Assembly (NCBI GenBank): GCA_944384725.1
Contig: CALWUJ010000008.1
Location: 1 to 64,000 of the forward strand
Origin: an uncultured Agathobaculum sp.
GTDB taxonomy: Bacteria > Bacillota > Clostridia > Oscillospirales > Butyricicoccaceae
Length of the DNA stretch: 64,000 nt
Direction of reading: 5' to 3'
Below, in pieces: positions 19,262 through 27,865 of this stretch. Position numbers and translations under genes: made by a program. How positions within the stretch are numbered: position 1 is the first letter of the stretch; each line of letters begins with the position of its first letter. The notes below the pieces were generated by a model that was not told where the DNA came from, searched no databases, and was given only the letters and a program-made list of their open reading frames with translations.

Positions 19262-19287
19262 AAAGGGCGGGGGAAACCCCGCCCTTT
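19262..19287 (+). terminator. GC-rich hairpin after the thioesterase gene
   Basis: A perfect 11-bp stem, AAAGGGCGGGG with CCCCGCCCTTT and a GAAA loop, but only three T follow. It is a weak terminator, or an RNA 3'-end stabiliser before the next gene 18 nt on. Confidence 0.55.
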
Positions 19288-19304
19288 GTGATAGGGAGTT
19301 TGCA

Positions 19305-19916
19305 ATGGAAAAGAAATTCTTTGCATACGGCAAAACCGAAGTCGATTATTTGACGAAGCGTGATCCCGTGCTCGGCGCAGCGATCGCGCGCATCGGCCAT
19401 ATTGACCGCGAAGTTATCCCCAACCTGTTTACAGCTTTGGTGAATTCGATTGCCGGGCAGCAGATTTCGGGGAAAGCCCTTGCGACCGTATGGGCACGAC
19501 TGTGTGACCAGCTGGGAGAGATCACACCGGAAACCATCCTCGCAGCAGGGGAGGAAAACTTGCGTGCCTGCGGCATGTCCGGACGTAAAGCGGGGTATAT
19601 GCTCGCCGCCGCGCGTGCTGTGCAGGATGGAACAATAAATATCCACAGTCTTGTGGATAAAAATGATGATGAAATCATCAAAACCCTGACTGGGCTTCCC
19701 GGTGTCGGGCGATGGACGGCGGAAATGCTGCTGATTTTTTCTTTGGAGCGGCCTGACGTGCTCGCGTTTGATGATTTTGGTATCCGCAAAGGCATGTGCC
19801 GTCTGTATGGATTAGAGGAACTGACCCGCACGCAGTTTGAAGAATATCGCGCACGGTATTCGCCATATGCAACAGTTGCGGGGCTTTATCTGTGGGAAAT
19901 TGCAGCCCAGGGCTAG
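19305..19916 (+). CDS. DNA-3-methyladenine glycosylase (AlkA-like, HhH-GPD)
   Basis: A 203-residue base-excision glycosylase. The helix-hairpin-helix LPGVGRWTAEM is near residues 132-142, followed by the GPD region with DDFGIRKG; D156 or D157 is the expected catalytic aspartate. It removes alkylated bases such as 3-methyladenine. It lacks the N-terminal AlkA domain of E. coli, being the short form common in Gram-positives. The start is at MEKKFFAYG, with GGGAG upstream; the 42-codon upstream extension reads through the hairpin and is rejected. A perfect DnaA-box sequence lies inside it (19652-19660). Confidence 0.88.
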   Translation: MEKKFFAYGKTEVDYLTKRDPVLGAAIARIGHIDREVIPNLFTALVNSIAGQQISGKALATVWARLCDQLGEITPETILAAGEENLRACGMSGRKAGYMLAAARAVQDGTINIHSLVDKNDDEIIKTLTGLPGVGRWTAEMLLIFSLERPDVLAFDDFGIRKGMCRLYGLEELTRTQFEEYRARYSPYATVAGLYLWEIAAQG

Positions 19917-19948
19917 GGTTTGAAATAGCAGATATACGGGAAAAACAA

Positions 19949-19980
19949 ATGCGGACAGCTTTTTGTAAAGCTGTCCGCAT
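19949..19980. terminator. Bidirectional terminator between glycosylase gene and tRNA-Leu
   Basis: A perfect 12-bp stem, ATGCGGACAGCT (19949-19960) with AGCTGTCCGCAT (19969-19980). It serves the plus-strand glycosylase gene. On the minus strand it is followed by TTGTTTTT, which ends the tRNA. Confidence 0.85.
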
Positions 19981-19990
19981 TTTGCTGTAC

Positions 19991-20075
19991 TGGTACGGGT
20001 AGTGGGGGTCGAACCCACACGCCTTGCGGCACAGGAACCTAAATCCTGCACGTCTGCCAATTCCGCCATACCCGC
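19991..20075 (-). tRNA. tRNA-Leu (anticodon UAG)
   Basis: An 85-nt tRNA including encoded CCA. The acceptor arm GCGGGTA pairs with TACCCGT (one G-U), the D arm has GGCAGAC, and the anticodon stem CAGGA/TCCTG holds loop TTTAGGT with anticodon TAG. The long variable arm (TGCCGCAAGGCG) and the T arm GTGGGTTCGACCCCCAC are present. The long variable arm and A73 discriminator are typical of class II tRNA-Leu; this isoacceptor reads CUA and other CUN codons. Confidence 0.97.
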
Positions 20076-20101
20076 ATGAAACCATAAAAAGACGTATCAT
20101 C

Positions 20102-20130
20102 AGTATACCCATTTCCGCCGATTTTGTCAA
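20102..20130 (-). promoter_or_regulatory. tRNA-Leu promoter
   Basis: Minus strand TTGACA (20125-20130), a 17-nt spacer and TATACT (20102-20107), about 27 nt before the tRNA. Confidence 0.88.
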
Positions 20131-20289
20131 TCAAAATCACGGTGCGGAGCGAACAAAAGGCACAGCATTTTGATGCAGAAAAGCCCTGTGATACGAATAA
20201 AAATTATACAATTTCCAGTACCAAACCGAATGGATTTGTGCTATACTGAATTTGTATATCTGTTGGAGTGTAATGAATGGGAGAAATTC

Positions 20290-21624
20290 ATGAAACCGAT
20301 TCGCATGCTATCCGTACTGCTGTCTTTGCTGGTGCTCAGCGGCTGTGCGTTTCCGTCGGGTGATGAGCTGCTCGCTGCACCCAAACCGTCTACAAACTAT
20401 CAAACATTGCAGGTTGAGCTGGAGAAACTGATTTCTTCCGGCATTTCTTATACTGCGCCGGTGGAGGGGGAAAACCGTTCCTCGATTCAGCTGATCGATC
20501 TGGATAACGACGGGGTGGAGGAAGCCATTTCCTTCTTCCGTGGTTCCTCCTCAGCAACCAGTAATGATTTTAAGGTATATATCTATCGCAAGCAAGACGA
20601 AAGCTATGTCTGCACCGGTTCAATTGAAGGGACAGGCACGGCGATCCAGTCGGTGGATTATCCGGTGATCACGCCGGACGGCCGACGCGGCATGGTCATT
20701 ACATGGCGGCTCGCTGCCGATGGCACAGGCGCACTGACCATGTGCGATTTTGGAAGCGACTGTGCACCGGGCGTGCTGCTCGAGACCGAGTATTCCGCCA
20801 TGGAGCTGACCGATATGGACGGCGACGGCGCAAAGGATCTGCTGCTCATGACCACCGCACCGGATGGCAAGCGCGTGGCGCGGCTGTATCAGTATCGCAA
20901 CGGCAGCCTGTCGATGGTCGGAGAAGCGTCCACCAGCGCGGAAACGGTCTCGGTGGAACGCATGCGGACCGGTCATGTGCTGGATGATTATACAGCGGTG
21001 TTTGCCGAAGAGAAAATGGCAAGCGGCGTGGGTTTAACAACGGATATTTTTGTATTTGCTGACCGCACGCTGGTCAATCTGGCGCTCGACGGCGAGAATA
21101 CAATCACCCGCAGCACCTATCGCCCGGTGTCGGTTTATGCAACCGATATCAACAACGACGGCGTGACCGAGCTGCCGCGTGCCGTACTGATGGCGGGCTA
21201 CACGGATGCCGCGGCATCCGATGCGGTGTTTATGCTCGACTGGTACGCTTACAGTGTAGACGAACCGCCTGCATTGGTGATGACCACTTATCAGAATATT
21301 TCGGATGCGTGGAGCTTGGTGATTGACCCCACCTGGCATGACCGCATCACAGCAACCAAAACGACTGACAGCGGTATCAGCGCTGTCACGTTTTCAGAAT
21401 ATGTCGGCAGAGGCGGACAGATTCCGCTGTTCACCATTTACTGCGCCACCGGTTCCAGCCGGGATTACTATGCCGGCCGCACCGATCTGCTGCAGCTTGG
21501 CGAGACAGCACAGGCAGTGTATTTCGCGCGCATCGCGGACGAGTCGGAACAAAGTTCTCTGGAAATTAGCGCAGAGGCGATACAAAATCGTTTTTCGCTC
21601 GTCAAACAGGATTGGAACAATTGA
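20290..21624 (+). CDS. Secreted lipoprotein with Asp-rich (FG-GAP-like) repeats
   Basis: A 444-residue predicted lipoprotein. The N terminus is MKPIRMLSVLLSLLVLSGC, with a lipobox (LSGC) that puts the acylated cysteine at residue 19. The exported part has repeated DxDxDG loops (LIDLDNDGVEEA, LTDMDGDGAKDL, TDINNDGVTEL), like calcium-binding FG-GAP/VCBS repeats of beta-propellers. No enzyme motif was recognised. It is the first gene of an apparent operon with the response regulator and kinase 27 nt downstream, so a role in signal input is inferred. A TGC-TATACT extended -10 lies at 20239-20247. Confidence 0.75.
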   Translation: MKPIRMLSVLLSLLVLSGCAFPSGDELLAAPKPSTNYQTLQVELEKLISSGISYTAPVEGENRSSIQLIDLDNDGVEEAISFFRGSSSATSNDFKVYIYRKQDESYVCTGSIEGTGTAIQSVDYPVITPDGRRGMVITWRLAADGTGALTMCDFGSDCAPGVLLETEYSAMELTDMDGDGAKDLLLMTTAPDGKRVARLYQYRNGSLSMVGEASTSAETVSVERMRTGHVLDDYTAVFAEEKMASGVGLTTDIFVFADRTLVNLALDGENTITRSTYRPVSVYATDINNDGVTELPRAVLMAGYTDAAASDAVFMLDWYAYSVDEPPALVMTTYQNISDAWSLVIDPTWHDRITATKTTDSGISAVTFSEYVGRGGQIPLFTIYCATGSSRDYYAGRTDLLQLGETAQAVYFARIADESEQSSLEISAEAIQNRFSLVKQDWNN

Positions 21625-21651
21625 TGGTTTGGAATAAAAGGAGGATTTTCC

Positions 21652-22341
21652 ATGAAGCGTAAGATACTGGTATTGGAAGATGAGGAAAATATCCGCTCGT
21701 TTCTGGTGCTCAACCTCAAGCGCAGCGGTTACGAAGTGATAGAAGCGGAAACCGGTGAGCAGGCGCTCGAAAAATACCATGCAAATCAGGATATTGCGGT
21801 TGCGGTGCTGGACGTTATGCTGCCCGGCATTGACGGCTATGAGGTCTGCCGTGCGATGCGCGCCGCGGGCTATGCCGCAGGCGTTATCATGCTGACCGCC
21901 CGCACGCAGGAGGCCGACAAGGTCACCGGCCTGATGAACGGCGCGGACGATTATGTCACCAAGCCGTTTTCGGTCATTGAACTGGCGGCGCGTGTGGATG
22001 CGCTCTACCGCCGCGTGTCCGGTTCGCCGTTTTCGGAGGAGGATGTCATCAAGTCCGGTCCGTTCAAACTCAATCTGCGTGCACGCGAAGTGCTTAAGAA
22101 CGGCATCAAGATCGAACTGACGCAGATCGAGTACGGTCTTTTGAAGGCATTTATGGAGAATATCGGCAAGGCGCTTTCGCGCGACGAACTGCTCGAGATG
22201 GTGTGGGGCCATCACTATGTGGGCGAACTGAAAATCGTGGATGTGAATATCCGCCGTCTGCGCATCAAAATTGAGGACGATCCGGCCGAGCCGACGCACA
22301 TCGTCACCGTGCGCGGCTATGGCTATATGTGGGAAGGCTGA
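21652..22341 (+). CDS. OmpR/PhoB-family response regulator
   Basis: A 229-residue regulator. The N-terminal receiver has acidic residues EDEE at 9-12, phospho-acceptor D54 (VLDVMLPG) and K in VTKPFSV. The C-terminal winged-helix DNA-binding domain ends in VRGYGYMWEG, the OmpR-type signature. It is paired with the kinase gene 63 nt downstream and preceded by the lipoprotein gene. The target genes are unknown; regulators of this class often control cell-envelope or phosphate functions. Confidence 0.93.
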   Translation: MKRKILVLEDEENIRSFLVLNLKRSGYEVIEAETGEQALEKYHANQDIAVAVLDVMLPGIDGYEVCRAMRAAGYAAGVIMLTARTQEADKVTGLMNGADDYVTKPFSVIELAARVDALYRRVSGSPFSEEDVIKSGPFKLNLRAREVLKNGIKIELTQIEYGLLKAFMENIGKALSRDELLEMVWGHHYVGELKIVDVNIRRLRIKIEDDPAEPTHIVTVRGYGYMWEG

Positions 22342-22404
22342 TTTTAGCCTTCCCGCGGCGTTTTGCCGCCTGTAAACCGGCATTTTGCAGAAAGGCCCTC
22401 TGTT

Positions 22405-23958
22405 ATGAATTATCACAAACAAAAGAAAAAGCCCGAAGTGCCGCCGCAGCCGGCCGTGCCCAAGGTGCTGCACTCTCCGGGCGGCATCAAGGGACGCTGG
22501 ATGATGAACTCGCTTTCGTTTGTGCTCGTCATCCTTGCGGTCGTGATGATCCTGATCTCGGTCGGCATATCGGGCTATTATTATGCGACCGTGCGGGACA
22601 ATCTGGTGTCCCGCGCCACGACCGCGGCAGATACGTTCCGCAAATACTTCACCGAGACATATGATCAGTTTTATGCGCAGGCGGAATCGACCGTCACGAC
22701 CTTTCAGGAGCAGGATAAACTGGAGCAGCAGTTCCTTGACTCGACCGGCCGCATATTGCTGTCCACGTCTGGGTTGTCCGGCGGCGGCATGGCTTCAACC
22801 GAGGACGCTACACAAGCGCTTGCTACACAAAAAACCGCGGTATATACCGGACGTGACCCGCTTTCCGGAGAACGGGTGATGAGCGTGACTGCGCCGCTGC
22901 TGTCCGCGCGCGGCGATCTGATCGGCGGTGTGCGGTTTATCACCTCGCTGCGCATCGTGGAGAAGCAGATCTGGATCATCATCGGCATTGCGCTGCTGGC
23001 GTGTCTGGTGTTCCTGATGCTGGTCGTCGCATCCAACAGTTATTTTGTCAAGTCGATCGTCGATCCCGTGCTCAAGATCAATACCATTGCCAAGGAAATT
23101 GCGGCGGGACGTTATGGCGTGCGCCTGCAAAAAACATACGATGACGAAATTGGCGAACTATGCGATACCATCAACTATATGTCGGATGAGATCAGCCGTG
23201 CCGAGCGCATGAAGAACGACTTTATTTCCTCGGTGTCGCATGAACTGCGCACCCCGCTGACCGCCATCGGCGGTTGGAGTGAAACGCTCATGGCGGGTGG
23301 CGGCGAGGACCCCGAGGAGGTCATGCAGGGCCTGACCATCATCCAGAAAGAGGCGAGCCGCCTGACCCGTATGGTCGAGGAACTGCTGGACTTCGCCCGC
23401 ATCGAATCCGGCCGTATGAAGCTTGAGGTCGAGCTGTTCGATCTGTCGATCGAACTATACGAGGCGGTTTACATGTATGAAAACCTGCTGCATAAAAGCG
23501 GCATCCAGCTCAGCTATGACGAGGATGTGGAAGCCAATTACTATATCAACGGCGACCGCCACCGCATGAAGCAGGTATTTCTCAATATTCTGGATAACGC
23601 CGCAAAATACGGCGGCGACGGCAAGAAAATTGATATCACCCTACGGCGGGACGGCGGTAAGGTAGTCGCATCCGTGCGCGACTATGGTCAGGGCATTCCG
23701 GAGGCCGAGCTGCCGTTCGTCAAGGAGAAATTTTATAAGGGTTCGTCCAAGCAGCGCGGCAGCGGCATCGGCCTTGCCGTGACCGACGAGATCGTATCGC
23801 TGCACGGCGGCACGCTGGACATTGCGTCCACGCTGGGCGCAGGCACGACCGTGACCGTTTCGCTGCCTGCCGCGGAAGCGGAGGAAGCGCTCGGTATCAC
23901 AGGCGCGATCCCAAAAGTGCCGGACAATCCCTATACCCCCGAAGGAGATAACCCATGA
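22405..23958 (+). CDS. Membrane sensor histidine kinase (HAMP-HisKA-HATPase)
   Basis: A 517-residue kinase. The proline-rich cytoplasmic N terminus is followed by a first membrane helix (about 32-57), an extracellular sensor domain of about 130 residues, and a second membrane helix (about 190-212). A HAMP linker and HisKA with H279 (SSVSHELRTPLT) come next. The HATPase has N (FLNILDNAAKYGG), G1 (DYGQGIPE) and G2 (GSGIGLAV). The start at MNYHKQKKK has an AAAGG site; 14 upstream in-frame codons are rejected. Its end overlaps the next gene by 4 nt (ATGA). Confidence 0.93.
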   Translation: MNYHKQKKKPEVPPQPAVPKVLHSPGGIKGRWMMNSLSFVLVILAVVMILISVGISGYYYATVRDNLVSRATTAADTFRKYFTETYDQFYAQAESTVTTFQEQDKLEQQFLDSTGRILLSTSGLSGGGMASTEDATQALATQKTAVYTGRDPLSGERVMSVTAPLLSARGDLIGGVRFITSLRIVEKQIWIIIGIALLACLVFLMLVVASNSYFVKSIVDPVLKINTIAKEIAAGRYGVRLQKTYDDEIGELCDTINYMSDEISRAERMKNDFISSVSHELRTPLTAIGGWSETLMAGGGEDPEEVMQGLTIIQKEASRLTRMVEELLDFARIESGRMKLEVELFDLSIELYEAVYMYENLLHKSGIQLSYDEDVEANYYINGDRHRMKQVFLNILDNAAKYGGDGKKIDITLRRDGGKVVASVRDYGQGIPEAELPFVKEKFYKGSSKQRGSGIGLAVTDEIVSLHGGTLDIASTLGAGTTVTVSLPAAEAEEALGITGAIPKVPDNPYTPEGDNP

Positions 23959-24890
23959 CAACGCAAAAGAAAACCACCATCGGCGGGCAGGCCATCATTG
24001 AGGGCATCGTGATGAAAGGCCCGAAAAAGACCTGTACCGTCGTGCGCCGTGCCAACGGCGAACTGGTGACAAAAGAAGAGGACGCGCATCAGCCGTCCGC
24101 CCTGTGGAAAAAGCCGGTCTTTCGCGGCGCTTACGGTCTGTTTATGGCCATGAAGGACGGCATTCAAGCCATCAACTATTCGGCATCCTTTTTTGAGGAT
24201 GAGGAAGCCGATGTACCGCCTTCCAAATTTGAGCAGTGGGTGGAAAACAAGTTCGGCTCGGAAGGGCTGGACAAATTCATTCTCGGCATTTCGACCGTCA
24301 TCGGCATTGCGCTGCCGGTCGCGCTGTTCCTGCTACTGCCGAGTTTTCTCGGCGGCTTGGTGCCGGAAAGCTGGGGCGTGCTTGCCCGCAATGTGCTGGA
24401 GGGTATCGTCCGCGTGATTATCTTTCTGATTTTCATGTGGTCGGTGTCTCACATGAAAGACATTCGCCGCACCTTTGAGTATCACGGCGCGGAGCATAAG
24501 ACCATTTTCTGCTATGAGGCAGGGGAGGAGCTGACGGTGGAAAACGTGCGCCGTCAGAACAAGTATCATCCCCGTTGCGGCACCAGCTTCATGTTTGTGC
24601 TGATTATCATTGCGACCATTGTTTCGTCCATTGTCTTTTCCATCGTCGATATCACCAACCCGTTCCTGCGTATGCTGGCGCATCTGGTTTTGCTGCCGCT
24701 GGTGGTTGGCATCAGCTATGAGTTTAACCGCTATGCGGGACGGTCGGAAAGCATCGTATCGCGCGCGCTGCGCTGGCCGGGTCTGATGATCCAGCACTTG
24801 ACCGTGTTTGAGCCGGACGACTCCATGATTGAGGTTGCGATCACCGGCATGAAAGCGGTCATTCCGGAGGATGGGTCGGATAACTGGTAA
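23955..24890 (+). CDS. DUF1385 family membrane protein (YqhQ-like)
   Basis: A 311-residue protein of the DUF1385 family. The conserved opening IGGQAIIEGIVMKGPKK and the HGAEHKTIFCYEAGEELTVENVRRQNKYHPRCGTSF block are present, with four or more membrane helices (about 110-135, 150-170, 215-240, 245-265). The histidine and cysteine pattern hints at metal binding, but the function is not established. In many Firmicutes it neighbours prmC and prfA; here prmC follows but prfA does not. It starts inside the kinase stop codon. Confidence 0.85.
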   Translation: MTTQKKTTIGGQAIIEGIVMKGPKKTCTVVRRANGELVTKEEDAHQPSALWKKPVFRGAYGLFMAMKDGIQAINYSASFFEDEEADVPPSKFEQWVENKFGSEGLDKFILGISTVIGIALPVALFLLLPSFLGGLVPESWGVLARNVLEGIVRVIIFLIFMWSVSHMKDIRRTFEYHGAEHKTIFCYEAGEELTVENVRRQNKYHPRCGTSFMFVLIIIATIVSSIVFSIVDITNPFLRMLAHLVLLPLVVGISYEFNRYAGRSESIVSRALRWPGLMIQHLTVFEPDDSMIEVAITGMKAVIPEDGSDNW

Positions 24891-24893
24891 GGC

Positions 24894-24990
24894 TATAGGG
24901 GGTACCCTGTACCCCCTATATACGAAAACAGGTTCCGAAGAAACCTGTTTTCGATACCCCCGGACGCGGCCAAGGCCGCGGGGTCGGGGT
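24894..24990 (+). repeat. Array of three perfect hairpins
   Basis: Three stem-loops stand head to tail after the DUF1385 gene. The first is TATAGGGGGTAC/GTACCCCCTATA (24894-24920, 12 bp). The second is CGAAAACAGGTT/AACCTGTTTTCG (24923-24953, 12 bp). The third is CGCGGCC/GGCCGCG (24965-24980) inside an outer ACCCC/GGGGT. They are followed directly by a terminator. No coding frame covers the stretch. It could be a structured RNA 3' end or an intergenic repeat. Confidence 0.7.
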
Positions 24991-24991
24991 G

Positions 24992-25020
24992 AAAAACCGA
25001 GGTACATGCCCTCGGTTTTT
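24992..25020 (+). terminator. Terminator of the two-component/DUF1385 operon
   Basis: AAAAACCGAGG (24992-25002) pairs with CCTCGGTTTTT (25010-25020); the paired arm itself gives the T run. Confidence 0.85.
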
Positions 25021-25082
25021 GTGATTTTATGTCGCTTCGCTCCTGAGGAGCGTGCAGAATACAAAGAGGGGTGGGTCAACCT

Positions 25083-25961
25083 TTGACCAAAACGATCAAC
25101 GACGTGTATATGGAGCTGTTTCATCGTCTCAAAGAGGCGAATGACCCACAGCCGTCGCTGTCTGCGCGCGAATTGACCGCGTATGCCTGCAAGGTGGACA
25201 AGAATAAAACAGGCGAATGGGGCCATCTGTACTTAGATGATGCAACCGTTGATTATGCGAATTTGCTCTGCGATAAGTGTCTGGATGGCGAGCCGCTGGC
25301 CTATATCCTTGGAGAATGGGATTTTTACGGTCTGACCTTTCAAGTGGATAAAAACGTCCTCATCCCGCGTGCGGATACCGAGCCGCTGTGTGAGCTGGTG
25401 ATCGAACAGGCAAAGAAAAAGGTATCGCCCCGCATCCTCGATTTGTGCTGCGGTTCGGGCTGCATCGGTATCGCCGCCGCGCATACGGTAAAGGATGCGC
25501 ATGTGGCGGGTGTGGATAATTCCGAAGGCGCGCTGCGTGTCACACGGGAGAATGCGCGGCGGCTGGGCGTGCAGAGCCGGTTCGTGGCGGTCAATGCGGA
25601 TGTGCGTTTTCGTCCGCCGGGCAATATGGGGCAGTTTGATATCATCGTATCCAACCCGCCTTATATCACCCGCACAGAGATGCACCAGCTGGATAAGAGC
25701 GTTTATAATTATGAGCCACATGAAGCGCTGTACGGTGGCGTGGATGGTCTGGATTTTTACCGGTCGATCTGCTCCAAATGGGGTTCGCTGCTGGTGATCG
25801 GCGGGATCATTCTGTTCGAGTGCGGCTGGCAGCAGGCAAACGATGTTGCCGAGATTCTGGAGGAAAACCGCTTCGGCGGCATTGGCATTACCGAGGATCT
25901 TGCCGGTGTGCCGCGCATCGTCTATGGCTATAATACGGAAATCAACGATCCGCTGGAATGA
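25083..25961 (+). CDS. prmC: Release-factor glutamine methyltransferase PrmC (HemK)
   Basis: A 292-residue SAM methyltransferase that methylates the glutamine of the GGQ motif in RF1 and RF2. An N-terminal helical domain is followed by [15 protein letters not shown] (SAM site) and the catalytic NPPY at 191-194. The start is TTG at 25083, 8 nt after AGAGGGGTGG; an in-frame GTG four codons earlier sits directly on that site and is less likely. prfA is not adjacent here, though prfB is elsewhere in this window. Confidence 0.9.
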   Translation: MTKTINDVYMELFHRLKEANDPQPSLSARELTAYACKVDKNKTGEWGHLYLDDATVDYANLLCDKCLDGEPLAYILGEWDFYGLTFQVDKNVLIPRADTEPLCELVIEQAKKKVSPRILDLCCGSGCIGIAAAHTVKDAHVAGVDNSEGALRVTRENARRLGVQSRFVAVNADVRFRPPGNMGQFDIIVSNPPYITRTEMHQLDKSVYNYEPHEALYGGVDGLDFYRSICSKWGSLLVIGGIILFECGWQQANDVAEILEENRFGGIGITEDLAGVPRIVYGYNTEINDPLE

Positions 25962-25970
25962 GCGGATGCG

Positions 25971-25997
25971 ATGCCCATCCGAAAGGTGGGCATTTTT
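25971..25997 (+). terminator. prmC terminator
   Basis: ATGCCCA (25971-25977) pairs with TGGGCAT (25987-25993), followed by TTTTC. Confidence 0.75.
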
Positions 25998-26011
25998 CAT
26001 GCAAAAATAAA

Positions 26012-26061
26012 CGAACAAATTTTCGATTTTTCTTGCTTTTGTTTTTTGACACTGCTATAAT
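26012..26061 (+). promoter_or_regulatory. recA promoter with candidate LexA box
   Basis: TTGCTT (26033-26038), a 17-nt spacer and TATAAT (26056-26061). Just upstream, CGAACAAATTTTCG (26012-26025) matches the Gram-positive SOS box CGAAC-N4-GTTCG with one mismatch. SOS control of recA is expected, but the box lies upstream of the -35 rather than over the promoter. Confidence 0.65.
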
Positions 26062-26098
26062 AAGAGCAGGAATTTTTGAAACGTGCAGGAGGCTTTTC

Positions 26099-27262
26099 AT
26101 GGCTACCAAGAAACAGTTGGAACCGGTCGCGCCTGCGGCCGATAAAAAGAAGGCGCTCGAAGCCGCGCTGGGACAGATCGAAAAGCAGTTCGGCAAAGGT
26201 TCTGTGATGCGTCTAGGCGAAAACGCCGGTATGAGTATTGACCATATTCCGACCGGTTCGATCGGTCTGGATCTCGCACTGGGCATCGGTGGCCTGCCGC
26301 GCGGCCGTATTGTGGAGATTTACGGGCCGGAATCCTCCGGTAAGACAACGGTTGCGCTGCACAGCGTGGCCGAGGCGCAGAAGATGGGCGGCACCGCCGC
26401 GTTTATCGACGCGGAGCATGCGCTCGACCCGGTCTATGCGCAGGCGCTGGGTGTTGATATCGACAGCCTGCTGGTCTCGCAGCCGGACACCGGCGAGCAA
26501 GGTTTGGACATTGCGGAAGCGCTGGTGCGCTCGGGTGCGATTGACATTGTGGTTATCGACTCGGTCGCTGCACTTACCCCGCGTGCCGAGATCGAAGGTG
26601 AAATGGGCGATTCGTTCGTTGGTCTGCACGCCCGCATGATGAGCCAGGCGATGCGCAAGCTGGCTGGCTCTATCTCAAAGTCCAACTGCGTGGCTATTTT
26701 CATCAATCAGCTGCGTGAAAAGGTGGGCGTAATTTATGGCAGCCCGGAAGTGACGACCGGCGGTCGTGCGCTCAAGTTCTATGCGTCCGTCCGTTTGGAT
26801 GTGCGCCGCATGGAGCATCTGAAGAACGGCACGGAAATGATTGGCAGCCATACACGTGTTAAGGTGGTCAAGAACAAGGTCGCGCCCCCGTTCAAGGAAG
26901 CCGAGTTCGACATCATGTACGGTGAGGGCATCTCGCGCACCAGCGAACTGGTCGATCTGGGCGTTAAGTACGGCATCGTCAACAAGTCGGGCGCGTGGTT
27001 CTCGATGGGTGAGACCCGTCTGGGACAGGGCCGCGACGCTGCCAAGCAGTATTTCAAGGATCATCCGGAAATCGCAGACGATGTGCAGAAGCAGATCATG
27101 GAAAAGGTCGAAGAAGAGCGCCGCAGCGCACATCAGGCAATGACGGCAAAGCCGGGAACACCGGTTGCCGCACCTGCTTCTAAGACTGCCGCCCCCAAGG
27201 CGAGTTCGTCCAAGGCAGTGTCGATCGACGCGGATGATTTTGATGACCTCGACGAAGAATGA
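26099..27262 (+). CDS. recA: Recombinase RecA
   Basis: A 387-residue strand-exchange recombinase and SOS co-protease. It has the Walker A motif GPESSGKTT, Walker B-type [12 protein letters not shown], the L2 loop region ([22 protein letters not shown]) and an acidic C-terminal tail ([11 protein letters not shown]). An Ala/Lys/Pro linker precedes the tail. GCAGGAGG is the ribosome site. recX starts within its stop codon (ATGA), so the pair is coupled. Confidence 0.98.
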   Translation: MATKKQLEPVAPAADKKKALEAALGQIEKQFGKGSVMRLGENAGMSIDHIPTGSIGLDLALGIGGLPRGRIVEIYGPESSGKTTVALHSVAEAQKMGGTAAFIDAEHALDPVYAQALGVDIDSLLVSQPDTGEQGLDIAEALVRSGAIDIVVIDSVAALTPRAEIEGEMGDSFVGLHARMMSQAMRKLAGSISKSNCVAIFINQLREKVGVIYGSPEVTTGGRALKFYASVRLDVRRMEHLKNGTEMIGSHTRVKVVKNKVAPPFKEAEFDIMYGEGISRTSELVDLGVKYGIVNKSGAWFSMGETRLGQGRDAAKQYFKDHPEIADDVQKQIMEKVEEERRSAHQAMTAKPGTPVAAPASKTAAPKASSSKAVSIDADDFDDLDEE

Positions 27263-27729
27263 GCGAGGATAAGTACCGCGCGGCGCTGGACGCAGCCGCT
27301 AAGCAATTGTCCTACCGTGCGCTGAGCGCCAAAGGCTTGCGAGATAAGCTGTTGGACAAGGGCCACGACGAAGAGGCCGCGGACTATGCGCTCGCGTGGC
27401 TCACCGAGCGGCATCTGCTGGACGATACAGCGTATGCTGAAAGCGTGGTGCGCAGCTGCGCCCGCAAGGGGTACGGCGAAATGCGCATCCGGCAGGAACT
27501 GACGCGCCGCGGAGTCGACCGTGAGACGGCAGAAGCGGCACTGACTGGCTTTTCGCCCGACCGTTCGCAGCTCGTCGCGCTGCTGGATAAGCGTCTGCGC
27601 GGCGATGTGTCCGACCGGAAAGAGATCGACAAGGCAGTTGCCTTTTTGCAGCGGCGCGGCTTTTCGTGGCAGGACATTCGTGATGCGCTTGCAGAGTACG
27701 GGCAGAGCATCCCGGATACGTTTGAATAA
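27259..27729 (+). CDS. recX: Regulatory protein RecX
   Basis: A 156-residue all-helical protein of the RecX family, which binds RecA filaments and dampens them. Repeats of three-helix units are seen: [39 protein letters not shown], then [19 protein letters not shown]. It overlaps recA by 4 nt. The length is typical for Clostridia. Confidence 0.93.
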   Translation: MSEDKYRAALDAAAKQLSYRALSAKGLRDKLLDKGHDEEAADYALAWLTERHLLDDTAYAESVVRSCARKGYGEMRIRQELTRRGVDRETAEAALTGFSPDRSQLVALLDKRLRGDVSDRKEIDKAVAFLQRRGFSWQDIRDALAEYGQSIPDTFE

Positions 27730-27757
27730 AAAGAAGCGTGCAAAGCACGCTTCTTTT
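27730..27757 (+). terminator. recA-recX terminator
   Basis: AAGAAGCGTGC and GCACGCTTCTT around AAA, then TTGTA; A-rich before and T-rich after. Confidence 0.85.
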
Positions 27758-27796
27758 GTATTTTTCGGAAAAAACGCCGATTTTACCGCGCTTTGC

Positions 27797-27825
27797 TTGC
27801 ATACGCCATGCAGTTGGGGTATCAT
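27797..27825 (+). promoter_or_regulatory. pepF promoter
   Basis: TTGCAT (27797-27802), a 17-nt spacer, TATCAT (27820-27825), 40 nt before the pepF ATG. Confidence 0.65.
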
Positions 27826-27865
27826 AATAGAGTATTGAAATTCATACCGGAAAGGAAGTATTTCC

